From the NCBI GenBank assembly GCA_028015205.1, contig CM051520.1:64674694-64738693 (forward strand): a stretch of DNA of 64,000 nucleotides, written 5' to 3'. Within the stretch, counting starts at the first letter, position 1. Each line of letters opens with the position of its first letter. Of this stretch, positions 46,589-58,200 are shown in pieces. The notes below the pieces were generated by a model. That model was not told where the DNA came from, ran no database searches, and saw only the letters and a program-made list of their open reading frames with translations. The position numbers and the translations under genes were made by a program. This stretch comes from Mytilisepta virgata. Its lineage: Eukaryota > Mollusca > Bivalvia > Mytilida > Mytilidae.

Positions 46589-46828
46589 AGATGTGCCGCA
46601 GTAATTGGTGCCGGTAGAGGACATACACGTTATTAACGGACGTGGGAGCACAGCATTGAAAACATGTGACGTTGCGACAATTGTGACGTTTTTGTGAACA
46701 TTGTAACCAAAAGACTGTAAATCATTCATTAAATTTTGTAAAAATTAATTTAAAATATATAAATGTCACTTTGAAATAAATGTATGTGAACATGTCATTT
46801 TGTGCGACGTTTCTTTTGCGGTTCAGTG

Positions 46829-47635
46829 TATATATCGCAATATAAACAGGTAGTTTTAGATGGTAAACATTAAAATCCAAGAACTGAACAGCTTGGCAGT
46901 TTGTCATTGGAATCTGAATTAAGATATATCCTGAATCTATTTTAAATGCATAAGATATTAAAAGGCCTCGAACCGGAAAGTACATACGCGAGACAATATT
47001 TGGAACATAAAACGTTACTAATATTGCAATAAAGTTCTAAGTTCTTTTTATTAATTATTGCTTTCTTAACTTTAGATCTAATTATAGGATTGCCTGTAGT
47101 TTCGTTTGTATTTATAGCACTTCTGTGTGTGCTCAACTATACATTTTCATTTTTTTTTCAATTACGAGTTATCAAAAATGTATAAACGCGATTTTGAAAG
47201 TGAGTCACTAAGCAGTTCAGAATTAATTTTGACAGGAAGATTTTCTTTTTGTTTTTATTTTCTGAATTAGGTTTAATAAATTATCATATTTATTGGAAGC
47301 TGCCCATTCTGGGAACTTGCGTAGCTAATACGCCATCTACGGGACACGTTGACATGTAATTAGTATAATCTTTCGCCAAACAAAACGAAAGTAGATTTTC
47401 GATGAAAGGTAAAAACGAAAGTACACAAAAATTTGGTGAGTTAACTTAACGCGGGTACGACTTTTCACACCAACACATCCAAACACACCCCCAACACACT
47501 ATAAATGCATGTTTTGTTATTTTCTAGTTTTGTACGTTTTGAACATAGTTTTAAGATCGGGAAAAAGTTGAAAAAATGTTTATTTAAGAAACTTACGAGC
47601 CATGAGCCTGAGGTCTTTATATATAATATTGCATA
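46829..47635. other. Intergenic, no supported feature
   Basis: AT-rich with short overlapping frames only. Confidence 0.5.
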
Positions 47636-47639
47636 GTAT

Positions 47640-48660
47640 AGTCATGATAGTATAGTATAGTTTTATTCAGGCCAATTCAAGCTCATATACAAAATTTTAT
47701 AAGACAAGACAATAATATATATATATATATACTTTTGGAATAGTATCATAATTTATTTTAAAAACAGTGCCTAGAAAAAAGCCTGGGATATCCTATAAAA
47801 GCTTACAATTGTCAGGGATCATATAATACTATCATATACAGTTCCTGCAATTGTATAGCTTATTTCTAACGGGGTCCTTTGTTTGAAAATATATAAAAAC
47901 AATATTTCAATTTATTGTTAAAATTTGACCGAAAAAAAAAATACAGCTTTTAGCCAAGACAAGTTTGTTAACTTTTTTGCCCTACCAATTGTTTAAAAAC
48001 ATTGTACATTCAAAGATATTTTTTTCAAGAATGCATTTTACGAGGAAAATGATGACAGATGATACTCTCGTTTAACAAAAATTTGATTAATATAGTGTTA
48101 AAATAGCACATGCAAAGGGATTGATAAATGAAATAAAAGGCAATATTTTTTATTCTATTAATCATTATAATTCATTATGTTGAAAAAAACTCACAAAGAT
48201 AGTAAAAATCATATAAACAAATACATTCAATACATATTTAGATTCAGACGCCAACATTGGTCATCAAGTAGACATTAACTTTATACCAAACAGTATAAAC
48301 AGAACATTTGATTCAGACGAAACTAGCTATCTCCTGTCCTCAGTAAAAGTGACTGTTTCAAAAAGGAGCCCAGCAATCTCACTTGTTCATTTGTTTTGGG
48401 AAATAAAATTTGTTACAGTTTATCCTCTGGATTAATTTCGCGCTCTAAATTAAAAGGTAGCAAATATTTATTTCTAACAGAATCATCAATAGAACAATCG
48501 AAAAAGAAATGAGCTTCATTATCAAAAGTATTACAAATTTTACACAATCTCTGGTTTACTGGAATTTTTTTGTATCTTCCCTTTTCAATTTCTACTGAGT
48601 GGTCGCTTATTCTAAATTTACAAATCAACTTTCTATACTCAAAATTAAAATTATGCAAGT
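47640..48660 (-). mobile_element. LINE 3' fragment, minus strand
   Basis: The minus-strand frame 48658-48413 has LICKFRISDHSVEIEKGRY and RLCKICNTFDNEAHFFFDC, the C-terminal knuckle of LINE ORF2. A tail with TATGAGCTTGAATTGGCC and GAATAAAACTATAC ends near 47640. It is a different family from the LINE at 42240 and lacks the RT. Confidence 0.65.
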
Positions 48661-50668
48661 AATATTGCCAATGATATGTGCAATTAGATTGGATAGATTT
48701 AAATCAAATTAGTTTACTATTTATACCTAACTTTTTGAGGTTTTCTTCATAATTTCTTTATATATTGATTGCCAAGCTCCCTTTTGTAATATGTTGTCAC
48801 TTTCGATTGCCTGATCTCCGCTCGTCAGACGTCTGCATAACCGTTTTAAGGACAGTTAACGGAGGACGACAATACAGACAATGCCTTGAGCAGAAAATAA
48901 TTTTTAGCCTGGGGACACTCCGACCCCGTGGAATTAATGTAAAAAATTCTTAATTTCAGTTCATTTACTAAGAATGCACACTAACTTTTTGCGGTACAGT
49001 TATCTTATAAATGGTACGTTTTCTATACATCATAACGTCAAATATATTATTTTACTTATTTTTACTATATAGTTTTACTATCTACCTTGCCATTTATGTA
49101 TTTTCTATGAAGTACATTTACTGATCGACACCCACATAAAATAATTTTTTGTTTTTGTTTACATTTTATGTACAGACTCAGTCTTGCTCTGGGTTTCAAT
49201 TGCAAAGAGTCAACAACTTTTATTTTTATTTTTTACATGCTCATGATCAAGACCATATTGGTGGAAACGTTGGGTATTTTTAACTTTTTAGTTTGTTGTT
49301 TTTTTTACGATTTTATATTTGGTGTTGTTCGACTTGTGTATTTCATACATTTTAGTCGTTTTATGCCCCTTTTGACAGCTCACCATTTCCATTTATTTTT
49401 CTTGTTATCTTTTGTAATATGGTTAGTTAACCTAAATTTTACATGGACTTTTAATATTCTGGTCAGTAGTATCATTACATACACACAATAGGTTATTATT
49501 TATAACATGTTCAATATATGTAAACCATGAGATGTAAATATTTTACAAAAAGTGTAACTTTCCTTCAATAAAGGAATTAAAGAAGTCTGCCTTCATACAG
49601 GAGAGACTGAATTTTTACCAAGATCAGATCTAGCAGCTAAATTGCTAGCACATTTTTTAATACCTAAAGTGAATTTGCAAAACTTTGTGTGAACTTTGTC
49701 AACTATACAACCTTCACATTTTCTAAGTGAATTTTTCAGTAATTTTTAACACATTTCTATTGGGCAAGCTGAAATCTATGACGGCAAGTGGATTCTTGCA
49801 TGAACATTTAAAAAGTTATTTCTAACACGGCAAGTGATCTTATGATTGGTATGTGAGCATATAATGATGATAGCTACAGCAAGCTGATCGGGTAATTATT
49901 GTGTACCCCTTTATGCCGATATTTTACCGCCTGCTATCGCTCATGGCAAAATATTTTGCATAAAGGGCATACCTATGGCAAAGGTTTTCGCATAAAGGGC
50001 CTACCCGTGGTAAAATCAGGATATTTTGAAGCAACCGTGAATTATTTCACAATTTTTCTGACAAAATAAAAAAAACACAGACCACAAATGCATGCATACT
50101 TTACAACTATATTGATATTTGTTTGAAATATATTTAAAATATTTATCAGTTTTGTCTGACAGATTTCCAATAAAATTGATAAGCTAAAAGCAACAATTTT
50201 ATTTCGATATGATGTAGTGAAAATTTTATTTGAATTATTAATGTCTCTACAAGGCTTATGGGAACAATCATTGACAACGATAAGGTGTATTGATGAAAAA
50301 CAGTCCATTAGATATTTCCTTTTACTATTTCATATCAAAAATTTTGAATTTTTATATAGATTTTGCCATATAACCTTGTTGATTTTGATACTAGATAACT
50401 CTTTGATATTAAATTTTAAAATTTAATGAATAAATTAATTTAATGAGTTTTAAAGTATCAAAAAGTAGATACAAATTTCATAATCAGACATTAAAAAGTA
50501 AGTGATAGATACTGAGAATCACTTTCTCTAACGAACTGTTAATGCCAAATAAATTTGGTAGAAAATTACATGAGACATTACATGTGGTATAACAAATTTG
50601 CCAAACTTATACAGGACTGTTCAAATGCATACAAGATTAAAGAAATACTTTCACCCTTTATTTTAGGA
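48661..50668. other. Intergenic, no supported gene
   Basis: AT-rich. At 49895-50030 the word TTTTGCATAAAGGGC-TACC is repeated (49953, 49986) with an upstream inverted partner CCTTTATGCCGATATTTTAC (49908). The frame at 49168-49491 is hydrophobic and low-complexity with no domain. Confidence 0.4.
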
Positions 50669-50830
50669 CCTTGGTGGCTTAATGGGTTAAATAGTTTGTC
50701 ATAAGTATTGTTCAATAGACAGCTATCCTGTCAGTGTTACACTGAGAAGTGAGTTTTAATCCAGCTCTGACCTTAAGTGGCATGGTTGTCAGATTTCCTG
50801 CAAAAAGACTGTGGTTCTTTCTGACAAACA
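50669..50830 (+). mobile_element. Decayed tRNA-derived SINE
   Basis: GGACCTTGGTGGCTTAATGG resembles the head of the SINE at 54312 (GGCCTTGGTGGCCGAGTGG). A degenerate B-box GTGAGTTTTAATCCAG and a GTGGTTCTTTCTGACAA phrase follow in the expected order. Confidence 0.45.
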
Positions 50831-52190
50831 AATGTGACGTTACAGAATATGTGCAAGTTCTATTTCCAAAAATTTGATCCATGCTGACTTTTAGGACATT
50901 GATAATTGTTACATGTATTTTAAACTTTCAGAAATAGTATTGTAGACTGGAGTTTTTCATCAAGAAATCAATTGCCAAAGCATGAGAGACACACGGTAGA
51001 CACAATTTATAATTTAAATCAGTTGTTAAACATGTTAAAATGTTTTTTTCTCAGTTGAATCTGATGGAATATTGTCTCATTGGTATTGTACTCAGTAATA
51101 TTAAATTTTCATTAATATATATTATAATTAAATATAATGTTCCTTGTAGGTAAAATTTTCTATAAAGGGAGATAATCCAATTTGTTGCAGTTGTAACAGT
51201 AAAGTATGAATATACCTCCAGAATTCCTAAAGCCAGTCATTATACATTAGCTCAGATGGAAGGGTCCTGTGTTTGAGCCTAGGTGGCAGCAGGAATATTA
51301 GAGGTAAAAACATGCTATTCTGTTACACATAAAAGATCATTATATATTGAAAATAATGGTAAATTAAAACTGCATTAATTTTTTTTAGCATGATTCATTC
51401 TACCGGTATGTCTTTTATGTTGTATGATGAACTTGCATCTTAATTTGTTGTTGGAATTGTTATTGACTTTGTATATTCAACAAGAAATATAATTCCAATA
51501 AAAAAATTTATGTATTTTTCTCCTAATCTGATCTAGTTTACCTTTAACTTTTCTTTTTTTGTTGTTGATATTTTTCAGTAGGCATTTATTGAAATAACCT
51601 TTTCGAAATTTATGAAAAGATCATGTAACATTCGCAAAGGTTCAGGTGTTTCTTTTCTTGGTGTATGAGTCTCTCAATTACGCTGTTTTTTTTTTGTAGT
51701 GATAGTAGTCAGTAATTAATCCTTCCAATTTTGATGATATTTAGTTACTGTTTATAGATCATCTTCAAGTTGCAATACAGGACTTAGGAAGAAAAAAGCT
51801 GTAGGGAACTACTATTCGTTTGGAGGCCCAGGGCATTTTGAAAGTGATCATGTATGCTAACTTTTTTGTTTAAGCATTTATGATCTCTAGTAACGTTGTG
51901 TGCATTTTGAAAGCTTATTTTTTCCATGGTGGCCAAATTTTGGATTCAGTTTTCATTTATTGCAATAGTTTAAAACCTCAGATTTTCCTAATTTTTTTTG
52001 GTCATATTTTCTTTTCAGAATGACCGGATTTTGTTTTACCCATAGATTTTTTTTCTTGCCTACCCAGATAAAATTCAGACATTTGTTTCGTTATCCTGAA
52101 GTTACATAAAGGTAATTTGGGTATAGGAGGTAACTGTAAAATATTTTTAGTCCTTTGGGTGATGAGTTATTATTTCTTTTTTTTTCACCC
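50831..52190. other. CAPN15: 5' flank of CAPN15
   Basis: Probably a 5' UTR intron or flank. The coding exon is preceded by TTTTTTTTCACCCAG (52180-52194), a good splice acceptor, so at least one upstream non-coding exon is expected. I cannot identify it. A SINE-like GTGTTTGAGCCTAGGTGG phrase lies at about 51270. Confidence 0.4.
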
Positions 52191-52210
52191 AGATAAACAG
52201 AATCTGTGCG

Positions 52211-55200
52211 ATGTCCATTTCATGTCCCGAATGCACTACAGTAAATCCTTCATACAAACGCCGATGTGAAGTATGTTACAAACATCTACATGATGAAGAA
52301 TGGAGGTGTAAAGATGAGAATTGTTTATATCTGAATCCAGTCTCTGAAGTGAAGTGTTCAGAATGTGGTAAGCCATCTGCTTTGCTTCAAGTTAATACTG
52401 TTAATAGGAAAGAGAAACGATCAAAATCTGCGGAAGGTCGCAAAAAAGAAAATGGGGGAAAAGAGAATGATTCCAAGAACAATTTACTAAATGTAGGTAT
52501 TGTTGCTGAAAATAAAAGATCACAGTCTTCAGATAATCGTTCAGCCGTAAGATGGAAATGCTGTAAATGCACATTGCTGAATAATGCAGGTCAAAAATAT
52601 TGTGAAATTTGCAACCATGAAAAAAGTAATTGTTGTTCAGATATGAAAGTCGATCAGTGGATGTGCCACAGATGTGAAAATCTGAACCAGGAACCATTTA
52701 CACAGTGCAGTTCTTGTTCAAAGAAAAGAATAAAAGCAGCCCCAAAATTAGCTGAAACTGGAGATGCAACAAATCACTCAAATAACCAAGATAAGACAAA
52801 ACCGAAAATAGGCAAAAATGGTGGTGGTAGCCATGATGGAAAGGGCTCCAATGCCCAGAATAGAAAGCAGACATGGAACTGCAAATTTTGTAGTTTTACC
52901 AACAGTTCTGGTGTGAAATGTGGAAGGTGTCATCATGAGAAACCAAGAATTATGGGAATAAATTGGGATGACATAAAAAAATCTAAGCCAAGGAGAAATG
53001 ATATCAAACAGTCCATTAGGGCTAAAGATTTAAGAACCATTAAAACCAGACAAGTTGAAAATGAATGGAGAAACATAGTACAAGATTGTAGGCTGGTTTG
53101 TATAATTTATATTTTTGTTTTATGGAAAGTCTGTGATTGTGTACTTGGAGTTCAAATATACCTTTCTCTCATATACAGCCTTATACATGTTATAGGGTTG
53201 CTTACATATCTTTAGTAGTTTTAGTGTTCAGTCTGTACCAACTCAGACTATCTTGACAGACGAATTTTTTTGGCGATTTTGAAATTTCAAGTGACGAATT
53301 GCATACGGAAAACATTCGCCACTTTCAAGAATCATTCGTCAATGGCGAAAGTGACGAACGCTAGCTAAATCTCTGCTGACTCTCTGTTGTGTTTTTTACT
53401 CTTTTATGTTATATTTTTTCTGGCGTTCTGTCATTTGGGTTACTTTGATTGATCAGATTTCGTTTAGTAGAGTGACAGTATCCAACCTGCAGCTATGAGA
53501 GGCTTTGCTAGTTTAACTGTTAAAACGAGCATATTCTGACCCTGCTATATAATAATGTACCGTCCACACTTATTTCAGTTCTAGCAAGCGGCCACCTTGT
53601 TGTAATCATGCTGTATTGGTTTTTATAGTGTGTTTTGTACACCAGAATGTCAGGATAGATAAGGGGGAGGTTTGGGTACCCATAAAACTGGTTTATCCCC
53701 ACCACTGATTACCAAGTCAGGCTATCCTCAACTCTCTGTTATGTTCATGTTTTTGTTTTGTACCCTTTTGTGTTATTTTTCGTCTGGCGTTCTGTCAGTT
53801 GGGTTGCTTTGATTGATTGGGATGTAATTATTGACCTTTCTAGTTATCCATTGTTTATTGTAAAATTTATTTTCTGTATTGATAGGATATGTGGATTAAT
53901 ATTAGCACTGGACACAAAGTCCCCAATATACATTGTACATGTATACTTGGCAAAAGTGAAGGCCCAACGATCTAATAATATGAATGATATGTGTCCAAAA
54001 ATTATAGTAAACATAGAAAGACACCTGAAAATAAATATTAGTGAAGTATGCATGAATAAGGAAATCGATATGGACGATCTGAACCAGATTTTAGATAAAC
54101 ATCAGGCCAAAATGTGTTAAACCAAAAAAATTGTAATTTTTTATGAGATGTGTTAAATATGATAAGCAGCAGCTGAGAAACAACATCCCATATGATTGAA
54201 GATGGGGAAAAGATTTCATAATATTTTTAACATTTATTATCAGAGTGGAATTGCATAAATTTTAGAATAGCATCAATGATATATTACATAATAAATTGGT
54301 CATATTTGTAGGGGGGGCCTTGGTGGCCGAGTGGTCTAGGTAGTTCATCATGACTACTAATGATCACTAGCCTGTCAACACTGGGGTTGTGAGTTCGAAT
54401 CTCACCTGTGGTGGGGTGTGTTTGACTCCGATCTAAATTGACAAGGATTGCCAATTTTCCTACCGAAGGTTAGTGGTTCTCATGGGTACTCCAGCTTCCT
54501 CCACCAATAAAAAACTGGCCACCGCGAAATGGCCAAATGTGCTGAAAACAGCGTAAAACCCCAACTAAACAAACAAACATATTTATAGGGGTCTAATGCA
54601 TGTAATGCTGAATTTTTGAAATGGATATTATCATGGTTGGGCGAGAACTCGTATCATTTAAATGATGGATGGATGGATTATTGTTTACATCCAATGCAAG
54701 CATTAGGAGCATATCAGGACGAGAACATGTTTATATGATATGAATATAAACCCTGCTTTATACTACACCGACACGCTGAACCTGATTTTTAATGTGCTGG
54801 CTAACGAGGTTACTGTCCACAGGTAACCCATCCTGACACATTATACTGACTTAGAGCTATTAATCCTAGATGCCACATGCTTGGCGGAGATGCAGCAAAT
54901 ACCAGTTTTAATGTCTTTGGTTTGTACCTTCTGCTCTCGAGGCGAGCACACTGAGGTGGTTCATATCATTTATATCTTTCTGAGCTAATGATACATAATA
55001 GATCAAAGCATTGTTTTCAAAATGGTATGGTAAAAGAATTCCTTTCATACCTCATGTTTCATACCTTAATATTGTGTGCATTTGTGATGATATCTAAGTA
55101 GCTTTATCTATTTTAAATTTTATTATGTTATTATAGTTTTTTTTCTTTTATAGAGAAAAACAAACTTCACTGACAGCACTTTTCTTCCTAATGATGAATC

Positions 55201-58200
55201 TTTGTTTAAACATCCAAGACCTGGTGGCAGCCATATTGAATGGAAGCGACTGAAAGATGTGACAGATGACAAAGGCAAAGGTCCAATACACTGGAAAGTT
55301 TATGACAACCCCACAGCCAATGATATCATGCAAGGAGAAATTGGAAACTGTTGGTAAGAAATTATACTTTAAGATAGAAAAGGATGCAATATTTATCATA
55401 AAAAATTAAATTTGTAGAAAGTTTATGTATGATTTTTTTATATCAATAAATTTTAAAATACTGTGTTAAAACTTTCTCTCAAAGTAATTTTCAGGCTGTA
55501 GGCAAACTTTTATTAACTTGTATGTTGGTTATTATTAGCATATCTTTAGAGATCACATACCAGGCTATCCCCCAGAGGTTTTGAAAGGTTTTAGGCAACT
55601 TTTTGAAAAGGGCCCTAGAAGTGAAATAAATAAAGGCGGAAATGCTCCTACTTTTTCGGAGAATTCCAGAACTGATATCTAAGTGTGCCCAATAGAAGTA
55701 AAGTATTTCAATATGCAAATCATTTAAAAACTTATTTAGTTTAGAAGATAATCCCACCACGAACACTTCAGATCGTGAACCTTAGATTAATAACTACAAA
55801 TTAAGTTTAACTCATGTTACATTTTCTACATCACAGGTTTATTTGTGCTTTAGCAGTTGTGGCGGAGCAGAAGAAATTAGTAGAAAGAATTGTGGTAACC
55901 AAAGACTACTGTCCAGAGGGCGCCTACGTTGTTCGACTGTGTAAAGATGGTTGTTGGAAGGCTGTAATTCTAGATGATTACTTTCCAGTTGATCAAAGGA
56001 AGAGGCTGAAATATTCAAAGGTTTCATATTCAAAATTTATTTGTACATTACTGATCTGCATCTCAGAGATTTTTTATAACATCAGTTTTTCATGGTGGAC
56101 TTATCATTATGCTGAAACATTTCGTTTATGGTGCAGAGTATTTATTCACAAATCACCAATTCGTTTTCTTTTATACTTTTAAAAATTTGATATTTTCCTA
56201 GTTAATATGTCTATTTATCACCTGATAGTATATTAATTACCTTTCTGTTGGGCATGATTAAGTTTAAAACCATATTTCACAATATTTCTATCGGGCAATA
56301 GAATGACGTTCCATTGTTCTTTTGGCCTCGACCTTTTGACCTGCTTTATGATTGGTTAATTATGCCTCTTGAATATTCATTATCATTAAGGGATTTAATT
56401 CATATGAAAAACTCATATATTTGTTATTGTTTTATAAAACTGTTTTGAAAAACACAATTTAATTACTTTATGTTCATCACTCTATACATCCCAAAACTTC
56501 GAAAATACAAACATGTGCATCCCAAAACTACTATTAGGTAATAAAATGGTTAATGAATGTGTAGCCAGGCAATAGACCAGAATGTTTTTCCCTAGGTACT
56601 TGGAACAGCTCAAGTGTTCTATTGCCCTCAGCCCTTGGTTACGGGCAATTGAACACTAAGCTGTTCCTAGTACCTTTGGAAAAATATTCTAGTCTATTGC
56701 CTGGCTACACATTAAATAACTATATAATACAATACAAGGTTAAATGGGACTGTGAATAATTTCTAGATGTCCTATCTAATGTTCTTGTTCCGATAGAAAT
56801 TTTATTAGATTTATGGATGTCTTCATGTGTCTTCCTAAGTCATTTATGCTTCCAAATAACCCTTCACAGATATCATTCATATTCAGTGGAACCAAGGTAG
56901 TCTGATTGGTTTCTTCTTGTCCAGATATGAACCAATGAAAAAAAACGGATGACCTTTAAAGTATTTGGACCATATTGGATCATGACTGTAAATTATATTT
57001 TTTTTGTCCAAAAAAATAGGAATGTTAAATAAATTGCATTTCCGAAGTTGCCGTTACGTTGTATTTTGAATAATCATGCGGTTATTTAAAAGTCAGGATA
57101 CCTAAAATATGTGTTATGTGGATGTGCTCCCCATTTTTAGCTCACCTGGCCAAAGGTCATGTGAGCTTTTGTTATCACTTGGCATCCGTCATCCGTCCTT
57201 CCGTCATATGTCGTCTGTAAACTTTCACATATTGATCATCTCCTCTAAAACCAATGGAGCAAATTTAACGAAACTTTACAGGAATGATGTATGGAAGGTC
57301 CGTTACTAAGATTGCCGAAATTTTTCCGATCCGCCAAAAAACATGGCTCCCAGAGCAGGACATAGTTTAACATTGGACCCTATGGGAAAACATATTAAAG
57401 TTCATCTCCTCTGAAACTACTTGAGCAAATTTAACCAAACTTTACAGGAATGATGTATGGAAGGTCCTTTACTAATTTTGCCGAAATTTGTCCGATTCGC
57501 AGTAAAACATGGCTGCCAGCGCAGGACATAGTTTAACATTGGACCCTATGGGAAAACATGTTAAAGTTCATCTCCATTGAAACTACTTGAGTAAATTTAA
57601 CCAAACTTTACAGGAATGATGTATGGAAGGACCTTTACTAAGATTGCAGAAATTTTTCCGATCCGCCAAAAAACATGGCTGCAAGCGCAGGACATAGTTT
57701 AACATTGGACCCTATGGGAAAATTTGTTAAGGATCATATTTTCTCTGAACCTACTAAATGAAATTAAACCACACTTTACAGGAATGATGCATGGAATGTC
57801 CCTCACAAAGATTAATAAAAAATTTTTACGATCTGTTTAAAAACATGGCCACTAGCGCAGGACATAGTTTAACATTGGACTATTTCAGATGATATGTTTT
57901 AGAATGTTTTAATGTTTTAGCATTTCTAAGTCACATATTATCATATTAATACATATTTTACATCCACTAAATCTTCTTAAATATTTTTAGAAGCACCATA
58001 TTTAAATTTGTGAAGATTTTTTGTCGGGGTCGGGGCTGTTGTCTTTAATTTAGTGCATGAGAATTTGCTGCTTTTCACAACTTCCTGTAACTGAGGTAGG
58101 AGTAACAGCTGCAATTAACATGTTTAAAAAAATATTACACTTAAGACACCAAACATAGCAAAGCAATATGCTTTAGTCCTTTTCATGTTCTTTAGCATTA

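Larger units (their letters stand above)
45291..46828 (+). mobile_element. Complete Tc1-type DNA transposon
   Basis: A 1,538-bp element with terminal inverted repeats of about 25 bases (ACTGAACCGCAAAAGAAACG, then TCGC, at the left; the exact reverse complement, GCGACGTTTCTTTTGCGG, on the right). TA dinucleotides at 45289-45290 and 46829-46830 serve as target-site duplication. One uninterrupted transposase lies inside. The outermost left base is T where the right end implies C, so the TIRs differ slightly there. Confidence 0.92.

Noticed and set aside
49168..49491. 107-codon hydrophobic frame
   Set aside because: Phe/Leu-rich translation of T-rich DNA, no family resemblance and no neighbouring exons.
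54312..54410. tRNA-Leu/Ser-like gene
   Set aside because: A- and B-box-like sequences are present but the acceptor stem does not close and a SINE body and tail follow; the other copy at 6425 shows it is dispersed.
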